NCBI GenBank assembly: GCA_030841085.1 | Contig: JAVEDP010000025.1 | Location: 337,942 to 401,941, forward strand | Source of the DNA: Pyrinomonadaceae bacterium | GTDB lineage: Bacteria > Acidobacteriota > Blastocatellia > Pyrinomonadales > Pyrinomonadaceae | Length of the DNA stretch: 64,000 nucleotides | Direction of reading: 5' to 3' | Shown: positions 8,788 through 15,925 of the stretch, one piece after another | Position numbering within the stretch: position 1 is the first letter of the stretch | Layout of the letters: each line of letters begins with the position of its first letter | The notes under the pieces: generated by a model | Databases searched by the model: none | Told to the model about the DNA's origin: nothing | Seen by the model: only the letters and a program-made list of their open reading frames with translations | Program-made: the position numbers and the translations under genes

Positions 8788-10227
8788 GTGCACCAGGAAA
8801 CCTTGAAAACAATTGTGGCCGAACTCGAAGGCCTTGTGGCTGGAAGGCCGCTGGGAAGAGTATTCCAATTATCGCCCGCCTCTTTGGCAATTGATTTTCA
8901 CTTACGACAACACGGTTTGCTGTTTATCAGCGTCGAGCCGGCCGCTCCTCGGCTTTATCTCGTGAAGCGCGGCCTTCGCGAACTCGAGCGCAAAGCGATT
9001 TCTCCCTCGCCGTTTGCGCAGGCGTTACAAGCGATGCTGGGGGACGCGCCTGTGGGTTCAGTCACCAAAGACGACGTCGAACGCATCGTTCGCTTTCATT
9101 TCGCGGCGCCCGCAGAACCGGTTGAGCGGCCAATCACGACGATGGTGGCGCAACTGACCGGCCGCTCTGCAAATTTGTTTCTGCTGGATGACGAGCAACG
9201 CATTGTTCATGCGTTGCGGAAGCCGATGGGCGAGGGTCAACAGATAAATGAGAAATACCAACCGCCGCCACAAGCGGCTACGAGAATTTCCCGTGAGCCA
9301 ATCATTCCGCTCGGGAGTTTTCAAACGATGTCCGAAGCCGCAGCCGAATACTATCGACAGCTTGAGGCTGATGAGGAATTCAAAAGCGCGGGCGCTAAAC
9401 TCAAGGACCGAGTCCGGCGGGAAATAACCAAGCGCGAGAAGCTGCGCTCAAATCTCCAACAGGATCTCGTTGACCACGGCGATGCCGACGCGCATAAGCG
9501 ATTGGGTGATCTGCTGCTGGCAAATATCCGCAATGCGAAACGTGCCGGCGACCGTGTAACGCTGACGGATTATTACTCTGAAGCACAGCCTGAAATTGAG
9601 TTAATGATCGACGAGAAGAAATCTCTACAGGACGCAGCTGCGGATGCCTTTTCGCGCTATGGCAAAGCGAAGCGAGCCGTCGGCGAAATTAAGGAAAGGC
9701 TGGCGCTGGTTGAGCAAGAGCTTGCCGAACTAAAAGACAAGCAAACAAAGCTGGACGAAGCAATCGCCCGCCGCGACGAAAGTATTTTGACCAGCCTCGC
9801 CGAGGGCAAACAAAAAACCGCTGCTCGCGCGAAAGCGAAGGAATCAAAAAACATTCCCGGCACGCGGCGTTATCGATCTTCGGATGGTTATGAAGTGATT
9901 GTCGGCAGGACTGCTCGCGACAATGACAATCTTACTTTTCGCGTGGCCCGCCCAAACGACCTTTGGTTGCACGCCGGGGATTATCCGGGCTCGCATGTCA
10001 TTGTAAGGAACGGAAACCGTCGTGAGTTGCCGCAGCGAACTGTGATTGAAGCCGCACAACTGGCGGCAAAGTTTAGCCAGGCTGGCAACGACTCAAAGGT
10101 CATCATCCACTACACGCCGCGAAAATTCCTCTCGAAGCCCAAAGGCTCCGCGCCGGGTCTGGTGCGTATGTCGAGCTTTAAAACGATTGCCGTGGAACCG
10201 GCAGAAAATATCGAACGAATAATGTAA
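8788..10227 (+). CDS. rqcH: NFACT-family protein RqcH-like (ribosome quality control)
   Basis: 479 residues. Family members (RqcH, Rqc2/NEMF, formerly called fibronectin-binding proteins) bind stalled 50S-peptidyl-tRNA complexes and direct C-terminal alanine tailing of the nascent chain. The N-terminal NFACT-N region covers about 1-200, a long charged coiled coil about 205-345, and the NFACT-R domain about 360-460 with RYRSSDGYEVIVGR, NDLWLHAGDYPGSHVIVR and the final YTPRKFLSKPKGSAPG. It is shorter than Bacillus RqcH (about 570), the middle region being reduced. Start GTG at 8788; no better ATG is in frame nearby. It lies downstream of a terminator, so it has its own promoter. Confidence 0.88.
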   Translation: MHQETLKTIVAELEGLVAGRPLGRVFQLSPASLAIDFHLRQHGLLFISVEPAAPRLYLVKRGLRELERKAISPSPFAQALQAMLGDAPVGSVTKDDVERIVRFHFAAPAEPVERPITTMVAQLTGRSANLFLLDDEQRIVHALRKPMGEGQQINEKYQPPPQAATRISREPIIPLGSFQTMSEAAAEYYRQLEADEEFKSAGAKLKDRVRREITKREKLRSNLQQDLVDHGDADAHKRLGDLLLANIRNAKRAGDRVTLTDYYSEAQPEIELMIDEKKSLQDAAADAFSRYGKAKRAVGEIKERLALVEQELAELKDKQTKLDEAIARRDESILTSLAEGKQKTAARAKAKESKNIPGTRRYRSSDGYEVIVGRTARDNDNLTFRVARPNDLWLHAGDYPGSHVIVRNGNRRELPQRTVIEAAQLAAKFSQAGNDSKVIIHYTPRKFLSKPKGSAPGLVRMSSFKTIAVEPAENIERIM

Positions 10228-10233
10228 GACGGA

Positions 10234-10455
10234 CTATTTGTAGCGGTAGGTGATCCTGCCTCGCGACAGATCGTATGGCGACATCTCAACGCTGACGCGG
10301 TCGCCAACGAGGATGCGAATGCGGTGCTTGCGCATCTTGCCTGAAATGGCTGCCAGCACGACGTGCTGTGAACCTTCGAGCTGAACCTTAAAAAATGCGT
10401 TGGGCTGTTTGTCGATAATCGTGCCCTCCGCCGGAATTAAATCATCTTTAGCCAA
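10234..10455 (-). CDS. infA: Translation initiation factor IF-1, TTG start
   Basis: 73-residue S1/OB-fold protein that binds the A site of the 30S subunit during initiation. The sequence runs [20 protein letters not shown] through [35 protein letters not shown], a full-length IF-1. The only start giving the normal length is TTG at 10455, with AAGGAG 7 bp before it; upstream in-frame codons run back through a hairpin and are not credible. Convergent with rqcH (6 bp apart). The RRM gene lies upstream on the same strand. Confidence 0.95.
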   Translation of the reverse strand: MAKDDLIPAEGTIIDKQPNAFFKVQLEGSQHVVLAAISGKMRKHRIRILVGDRVSVEMSPYDLSRGRITYRYK

Positions 10456-10501
10456 ATAGTTTCTCCTTTGCCTCAACGAGGCATGGTGATTTAAGAACTT
10501 A

Positions 10502-10549
10502 AGCGACGAGCATGAGGCTGAATATTCTCCAGCCCCAATGCTCATCGCT
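10502..10549 (-). terminator. Long hairpin between the RRM gene and infA
   Basis: Arms AGCGACGAGCATGAGGCTG and CAGCCCCAATGCTCATCGCT form a stem of about 18-19 bp with an 8-9 nt loop. There is no strong T-run after it on the minus strand, so it may be an attenuator, an RNA-stability element or an end of the RRM transcript rather than a classical terminator. Confidence 0.6.
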
Positions 10550-10572
10550 AAACTTACGCTAGGCCTCGGTGA

Positions 10573-10968
10573 TTACCAGCGGGGCTCGCGATTGCCGCCG
10601 CCACCGCCGCCGCCGCCGTAGCCACCGCCACCGCCGCGATTGCCGCCGTAGCCGCCACCACCGCCGCGATTGCCACCGCCGCCACCGCCAAAGCCACGAC
10701 CGCCGCCGCCAGAGCGGGGCTCACGTGGTTTAGCTTCATTGACGTTCAGTGCACGACCGTTGACTTCCTTGCCGTTAAACTGGGCGATAGCTGCCTCGCC
10801 TTCTTCCTTGCTGGACATTTCGACGAACCCAAAGCCGCGCGAGCGACCTGTGTCGCGATCTTCGACCACACTCGCTGATTCAACCGTGCCGGCCGCTGCA
10901 AACAATTCTTGCAGATCCTGACTGGACGTTGAGAAGGCGAGGTTGCCGACATAAAGTTTCATAGACAT
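10573..10968 (-). CDS. RNA-binding protein, single RRM with glycine-rich tail
   Basis: 131 residues. One RRM covers about 1-82, with RNP2 LYVGNL (5-10) and RNP1 RGFGFVEM (about 44-51). The rest is a Gly/Arg/Tyr-rich tail of GGGGG, GGNRG and GGYGG units ending NREPRW. Cyanobacterial and proteobacterial homologues of this layout (Rbp type) are small RNA-binding proteins often induced by cold. ATG 10968 has GGAAAGG about 8 bp upstream; a second ATG is two codons later. A 285-bp gene-free leader lies upstream. The GC-rich glycine codons create open shadow frames on both strands. Confidence 0.93.
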   Translation of the reverse strand: MSMKLYVGNLAFSTSSQDLQELFAAAGTVESASVVEDRDTGRSRGFGFVEMSSKEEGEAAIAQFNGKEVNGRALNVNEAKPREPRSGGGGRGFGGGGGGNRGGGGGYGGNRGGGGGYGGGGGGGGNREPRW

Positions 10969-11253
10969 AGAGATATACCTTTCCCGAATTGGGGATGAAA
11001 GAAGCTGCGAATCGATTGGCCTCGAGTAACGGTAGTCAGCAAGGAACCGGGTTCGGAATGCTCTAAGGAGCGGCTTCTGAAGTTGAAAAATCAGCCCGCT
11101 CTCGAACTATCTAAACGCCGGCGCTAACGAATTTTGCGCGGGGCGCATCACCGTTGATGCGCGAGAGTAGGGTTAACTGCCACTACTATGTACTATTAAG
11201 GGCAAACTGGCAAGGCGCTGGTGAGCCTAGTAAATGAAATACCGGCAGGCTCT
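10969..11253. other. Gene-free region upstream of the RRM gene
   Basis: 285 bp with no credible coding frame, between the RRM gene and the small membrane protein. It could hold a long 5' UTR of the RRM mRNA. I see no recognised riboswitch. Confidence 0.4.
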
Positions 11254-11412
11254 TCAACGCCTTCTACCAAAATAATACGCAAGTATCAGCATGAGCGCGG
11301 GCAACAATTTACTAAGGATTTCGTCAGCTTTGGGCGCGAAGACCGCAAAAAGGGCGACAGCGACAACAGAGCCCACAACTACACCGGCTAACCAATGACG
11401 CGTTGTATCCAT
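11254..11412 (-). CDS. Small membrane protein
   Basis: 52 residues from ATG 11412 (MDTTRHWLAG...), with two hydrophobic stretches, GVVVGSVVAVALFAVFAP and LPALMLILAYYFG, separated by a short loop and ending in RRR. AGGGG lies about 8 bp upstream of this ATG. An in-frame ATG at 11517 with GAGGGG before it would give 87 residues with a basic N-terminal extension. I cannot decide firmly between them. No functional assignment. Confidence 0.5.
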   Translation of the reverse strand: MDTTRHWLAGVVVGSVVAVALFAVFAPKADEILSKLLPALMLILAYYFGRRR

Positions 11413-11645
11413 ATGACATCCCCTTCGTTTGGGGCATTGGTGTCGTGCGGCTTTACTCTCTTTGAGACGGATCTTGCGTGTAGTAGCAACCCCGCGCGCT
11501 TTGCCTTCGAATCGCATCCGTTATTACCCCTCACGTTGCCTCGACGGAAAATAAAAAAATTGCTTGCCAACTAATGTTGGCAAGCGAACTATATTAGGAA
11601 AACTGGTTGTGCGCTTCCGAAATTGTAACGAACAAAATGAAATAG

Positions 11646-12476
11646 TTAATTTGTTACATTGACCAACGCCTCTTTTTTCAGATTAGGAAACTTCAATTTG
11701 GTTTTGGATAGCTGATTACGCAATGTGCCGCCGCTCCTGTTGAGATACCCCGCCACATTAGCAATATCTATCTCCTCAAAATCATGACCCGGACATACTC
11801 CGTGTTCATGCTTCGGGCAGTAGTAGGTTGAATCAGACTTGCCTCGATAGAGGTTTTGCACCGCGAGTATTACGTCTGCTTTCAATTGCTTTGTCTCGTC
11901 CTCTATCTGAAGACAACTCTTTCTTGTGTTCGCCGGCCGCCCGAACTTCTTTGGTTTGCCTGTTAGTTTCTCTAGTCTCTGTACCTGTTCCGTCATAAAC
12001 CGGCTTCGCCAATGGCGCGGATTGCTCTTCTGCACTCTTTCGGAACTATAAATAGCTGATGCTTCAAACAGGGATGAAGAGGCCGCTATTAAATGCTGAT
12101 TGATGAGTGAAATGAAGCGTTTGGCAGTAATCCGATCAAGTACGGGATGTCCCGCGACCAATCCAAGATCAGAGCTAGCATCACCCACGCTCACACGTAA
12201 GCGGCACTCACCGGGTTCCATATCGATTTCCCATTTCAATGTTACTTCGCCCGCGTGCTTACCTTGCTCAGCAAGTGATTCTTGTGCCCGGGGTGTTTGC
12301 AAGTATTCTTCTATGTTTGATCTGCCTGATTCCAAGAATTCTTTCTGCAGCAACCGGCTTCTTCTTATGCTTTCACGATTCCATTTCTTTAAAGCGTCGC
12401 CCTTCAGACTCATTACACGAGCTAGGTACTCATTGAAATCAATCGTTTGCGTTCTCTTGCCCTTAGCCTTTGGCAT
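11646..12476 (-). CDS. Unrecognised protein with Cys/His cluster and HTH-like C terminus
   Basis: 276 residues, soluble, basic. I do not recognise the family. Visible features: an N-terminal DFNEYLARVMSLKGDALKKW helix-rich part, a middle region LRVSVGDASSDLGLVAGHPV, a possible metal site YYCPKHEHGVCPGHDFEE (two Cys, three His) at about 221-238, and a C-terminal segment IANVAGYLNRSGGTLRNQLS that looks like a helix-turn-helix. A role as a DNA-binding or mobile-element accessory protein is only a guess. The gene and its flanks are A+T-richer than the neighbours, and it lies alone between the small membrane protein and divergent hemL, which suggests acquisition. Confidence 0.6.
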   Translation of the reverse strand: MPKAKGKRTQTIDFNEYLARVMSLKGDALKKWNRESIRRSRLLQKEFLESGRSNIEEYLQTPRAQESLAEQGKHAGEVTLKWEIDMEPGECRLRVSVGDASSDLGLVAGHPVLDRITAKRFISLINQHLIAASSSLFEASAIYSSERVQKSNPRHWRSRFMTEQVQRLEKLTGKPKKFGRPANTRKSCLQIEDETKQLKADVILAVQNLYRGKSDSTYYCPKHEHGVCPGHDFEEIDIANVAGYLNRSGGTLRNQLSKTKLKFPNLKKEALVNVTN

Positions 12477-12628
12477 AGTTGATCATTCTCCTTTTCCCTA
12501 AATTGCAATATTTATTCAGTGACGAGGTGCGTTTGCATCGCCAGGGTTGTCTGCCGCGATAAATTGATAGAGGGCGAGGCACTCGACCTGCGTAGCGAAC
12601 TTTGCTGACGGTTGTTATTCTTGTACCA

Positions 12629-13927
12629 ATGACATCTCCGACACCAGATTCTAGTCGATCAGAGAAGCTCTTCGCCCGCGCCCAGGAATTAATACCTGGT
12701 GGCGTTAATTCACCGGTGCGAGCCTTTCGCGCCGTTGGCGGAACGCCGCTCTTTATTAAAAGCGCGCAAGGTCCGTTCATCACCGATGTCGATGGCCGCC
12801 GCTATATCGATTACGTCGGTTCCTGGGGACCAATGATTCTGGGGCATGCCGATCCGGAAATCGTTGCGGCGCTCCAAGCGGTCGCCGCGAATGGCACCAG
12901 TTTTGGCGCGCCAAACGAATTGGAAGTTGAACTCGCGGAAGAAATCGTTGACGCCGTGCCGTCGATCGAAATGGTGCGCATGGTTAACAGCGGCACCGAA
13001 GCGACGATGTCTGCGATTCGCCTGGCGCGCGGCGTTACCGGTCGCGACAAACTCATAAAGTTTGAAGGCTGCTATCACGGTCACGCAGACAGCTTGCTGG
13101 TTAAGGCGGGCTCGGGTGTTGCCACGCTCGGCTTGCCCGACAGTCCCGGCATTCCGGCATCGTTGGCCCAGCACACGCTGACCGTTCCCTTCAATGATGC
13201 GACCGCCGTGGAAGATCTTTTCAAACAACATGATGACATCGCCGCAGTCATTGTCGAACCAGTGGTCGGCAACATGGGCTGCGTTCAGCCTCGCGAAGGT
13301 TTTCTGCAAGCGTTGCGCGAGTTATCAACGCAGCATGGCGCGCTGCTGATCTGCGACGAAGTGATGACTGGGTTTCGTGTCGCGCGCGGTGGCGCTCAAG
13401 CGCTGTACAACATTACTCCCGACATCACGTGCCTTGGCAAAATTATCGGCGGCGGGTTGCCGGTGGGCGCTTATGGCGGCAGCCGCGAGCTGATGCGGAA
13501 CATCGCGCCGACCGGATCTATTTATCAGGCGGGAACGCTGTCCGGAAATCCGTTGGCGATGACTGCTGGTTTACTGACGTTGCGCCGTTTGAAAGATGAA
13601 AGCATTTATGCGGAACTCGAACGGCGATCCGCGCAACTCTGCGACGGCCTATCCAATATCGCAGCGGACGCAGGAATCAAAACCATCACAAATCGCGTTG
13701 GTTCAATGTGGACCAGCTTCTTCAATGACGGGCCGGTCACGAATTGGGAAACAGCCAACCGCAGCGACCGTGAACTTTATGGCAAGTTTTTCCATGCCAT
13801 GCTGGATGAGGGAATTTATCTCGCGCCATCACAATTCGAGGCAGGTTTCGTCAGCATTACGCACACAGAAGAAATTATTGAGCAAACAATTAATGAGGCG
13901 CGAAATGCCTTCCAAGGTTTGAGGTAG
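12629..13927 (+). CDS. hemL: Glutamate-1-semialdehyde 2,1-aminomutase
   Basis: PLP enzyme converting glutamate-1-semialdehyde to 5-aminolevulinate, the last step of the C5 route to tetrapyrroles. 432 residues, normal length. Motifs: [13 protein letters not shown] at the N terminus, [42 protein letters not shown], and the PLP lysine in [20 protein letters not shown] 12629 gives the usual start; a nearer upstream codon at 12602 would add nine residues. The stop codon TAG at 13925-13927 is also the first part of a palindromic repeat. Confidence 0.96.
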   Translation: MTSPTPDSSRSEKLFARAQELIPGGVNSPVRAFRAVGGTPLFIKSAQGPFITDVDGRRYIDYVGSWGPMILGHADPEIVAALQAVAANGTSFGAPNELEVELAEEIVDAVPSIEMVRMVNSGTEATMSAIRLARGVTGRDKLIKFEGCYHGHADSLLVKAGSGVATLGLPDSPGIPASLAQHTLTVPFNDATAVEDLFKQHDDIAAVIVEPVVGNMGCVQPREGFLQALRELSTQHGALLICDEVMTGFRVARGGAQALYNITPDITCLGKIIGGGLPVGAYGGSRELMRNIAPTGSIYQAGTLSGNPLAMTAGLLTLRRLKDESIYAELERRSAQLCDGLSNIAADAGIKTITNRVGSMWTSFFNDGPVTNWETANRSDRELYGKFFHAMLDEGIYLAPSQFEAGFVSITHTEEIIEQTINEARNAFQGLR

Positions 13928-14011
13928 GACAGGCATTCCTGCCTGTCCTTTTGTTTGAGCTGAGTAAATGAAAAGTGAAGAACGACAGGCAGGAATGCCT
14001 GTCCTACCTAC
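13923..14011. repeat. Inverted pair of GGACAGGCATTCCTGCC repeats
   Basis: Two copies of a self-complementary unit with core GACAGGCAGGAATGCCTG (13926-13952 and 13984-14009) in opposite orientation around a ~30-bp AT-rich loop. The first copy is followed by TTTTG and could terminate hemL. The outer ends supply the stop codons of both convergent genes, hemL and the histidine kinase. Confidence 0.85.
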
Positions 14012-15909
14012 AGCGGCAGGTCAATAATAAATTTGGTGCCTTTGCCGGCCTCACTCTCCAGATTAATCTCGCCGTCGTGCTGCTCGATAATCTGCTTGAC
14101 GATGGCTAACCCCAATCCCGTCCCGCGTTTCTTGGTTGAAAAGAACGGTTCAAAAATACGTTCGCGCGTTGCCTGGTCCATCCCGCTTCCCTGATCCGCA
14201 ATCGATACGCGCGCAAACTGCTTCGCATCGTTTAGCTTTATGGTGCTGGTCGAAATTGTGAGTAACGAATCGTTCGGGCTCGCATCAATTGCGTTAGCGA
14301 TGAGATTGACGAAGACCTGGCTCAGTTGATCAAAATCCCACTTTCCAATGGAAACCTCCGGCGCATAGTGCTTCTGGATCGTCGTTGCCTTCTCGTTAAT
14401 CTTGTCGGCAGCGAGGTCCAGACTGTGATCGAGCAATTCATGGAGATCGACTTCCGATGTTTCAAGCGCTTTGCGTCGAGAAAACTGCGCCACGTCGACG
14501 ACCAGCTTGTTCAAGTGTCGTATCCCGCGTTCGACCAACTCGATTGTGTTCAATCCTTCGGCATCCTTCACGTTGTCGCGCAACATAGCAACGCCGAGCC
14601 GAATGCTACCCAGCGGATTTCTGATCTCATGGGCCACCTGGGCCGTGGCCTGGCCCACCGCCGCCAGGGATTCCTGCCGCCGCATGCCGCGCTCAGCCTC
14701 CGCGGCCTCCGTCACATCGACGAGCGTAAGAATCTGACCACGTTCGCCATTGATTGCCAGCGGCGACGAGTAAACGTCGAATGACTGTTCGGCTTCGACG
14801 TCGGCCGCGGGCGGGCACATCCAGCGCCCGCGATACATCGCTCGATCGACGTGCGACGCGGACGCGGCTTCCAACATTCGCATGGCCTCGATTGCAGCAA
14901 ACTTCTCATGAATCGAGGCGCCAATGCTGGCTCCTGGAAAGATGCGGAAGAATGCGGCGTTGGCGCTGCGAATGCGATCGTTTTCGTCGATGGCCGCGAC
15001 CGCGCTTACCATTCCTTCGAGCAGTTGATTGGCAAAACCGCGTTCGCGCCGTGCTTCCTCGATGCTGCGAGCCGCTGCGCTAAAGCGACGCTGCACTTCC
15101 CAAATAGTCCCGGCCGCTACCATTGCGCCGACAATCAGAACAACGAGATTCCACAGTCTTATTAAGCGCGCCGCCTCGTGCTCAATGGCTTCGCTGCGCT
15201 GAAACACTTCATTCTGTTCCTGGCCCGACTGGTCCAGCATCGTGTTTAGTTCGGTGTCAACGACTTTGAATTTATCGAAGCCTTCCAGCGAATATCGACG
15301 CAGGTCTTCAGTTACCTCGACATAGCTTTGCAAATCGGCACGAAAACGCTGCCAGGTTTCATCGCTCGCAAGCGGCGGACGCTGGAGTTCGCTTAACAGT
15401 TGATTCATTTCTTGCCCGGCATTCTTCAGCGGCACAGCGAGTGGAGGTCTCAGCCCGCCGCGCGAATCGGACTCGGCGCGCGCTCGCGCTTCGTTGTTCA
15501 GTTTGGTCACTGCCAAACGAAGTTTCAGCAACAAACTAAATTTAGCCGCGTGTTGTTGCTCCAAATCGAGAACGTCGTGGCCAACCTGGTCCATGCGCCG
15601 CGCACTGACAATGCCCAGAATGGAAATCAGTATGAGTAGAATGAGAAAGCCAATGATCAGCGGCATGATTGCCGGCGCGAGTTGTTGATTCCAACCCCTG
15701 AATGCGTCCCTCGCGGCATCGCCCGGTTCGACATTTTGTTGTGTGTCCTGCCGGCGATAGACAACACGCGTCGGCTCATCGGCCGGGTCTACGACAGCTC
15801 GTATCTCATTCGCTTCAACCTGCCGATCGGACGCACGGGAATCCCCGGCGCCGTTCGAGTTTCCTGCGCCGTTCGCGTCTTCAGTCTTTGTTTTTGGTTC
15901 TTCGTCCAT
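14008..15909 (-). CDS. Membrane sensor histidine kinase with PAS domain (NtrB-like)
   Basis: 633 residues. Order: a ~75-residue polar N terminus rich in Asn/Gly/Asp, TM1 (LAPAIMPLIIGFLILLILIS), a periplasmic helical sensor of about 170 residues, TM2 (LWNLVVLIVGAMVAAG), a PAS domain (LLEGMVSAVAAIDENDRI), the HisKA box with phospho-His in VAHEIRNPLGS, and the ATPase with N-box VNLIANAIDAS, G1 DQGSGM, F-box FEPFFSTK and G2 GTGLGLAIV. The kinase resembles the NtrB/ZraS group that partners sigma54 response regulators, but no regulator is adjacent. ATG 15909 was chosen because it follows the polA stop by 16 bp; the two are probably co-transcribed. Confidence 0.92.
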   Translation of the reverse strand: MDEEPKTKTEDANGAGNSNGAGDSRASDRQVEANEIRAVVDPADEPTRVVYRRQDTQQNVEPGDAARDAFRGWNQQLAPAIMPLIIGFLILLILISILGIVSARRMDQVGHDVLDLEQQHAAKFSLLLKLRLAVTKLNNEARARAESDSRGGLRPPLAVPLKNAGQEMNQLLSELQRPPLASDETWQRFRADLQSYVEVTEDLRRYSLEGFDKFKVVDTELNTMLDQSGQEQNEVFQRSEAIEHEAARLIRLWNLVVLIVGAMVAAGTIWEVQRRFSAAARSIEEARRERGFANQLLEGMVSAVAAIDENDRIRSANAAFFRIFPGASIGASIHEKFAAIEAMRMLEAASASHVDRAMYRGRWMCPPAADVEAEQSFDVYSSPLAINGERGQILTLVDVTEAAEAERGMRRQESLAAVGQATAQVAHEIRNPLGSIRLGVAMLRDNVKDAEGLNTIELVERGIRHLNKLVVDVAQFSRRKALETSEVDLHELLDHSLDLAADKINEKATTIQKHYAPEVSIGKWDFDQLSQVFVNLIANAIDASPNDSLLTISTSTIKLNDAKQFARVSIADQGSGMDQATRERIFEPFFSTKKRGTGLGLAIVKQIIEQHDGEINLESEAGKGTKFIIDLPL

Positions 15910-15925
15910 CAAACCAAATGTGAAA

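Noticed and set aside
10554..10739. Alanine-rich 61-residue reading frame
   Set aside because: Shadow frame of the glycine codons of the RRM protein; extreme composition is due to the GC-rich repeat.
12710..13309. 199-residue minus-strand frame
   Set aside because: Shadow of hemL.
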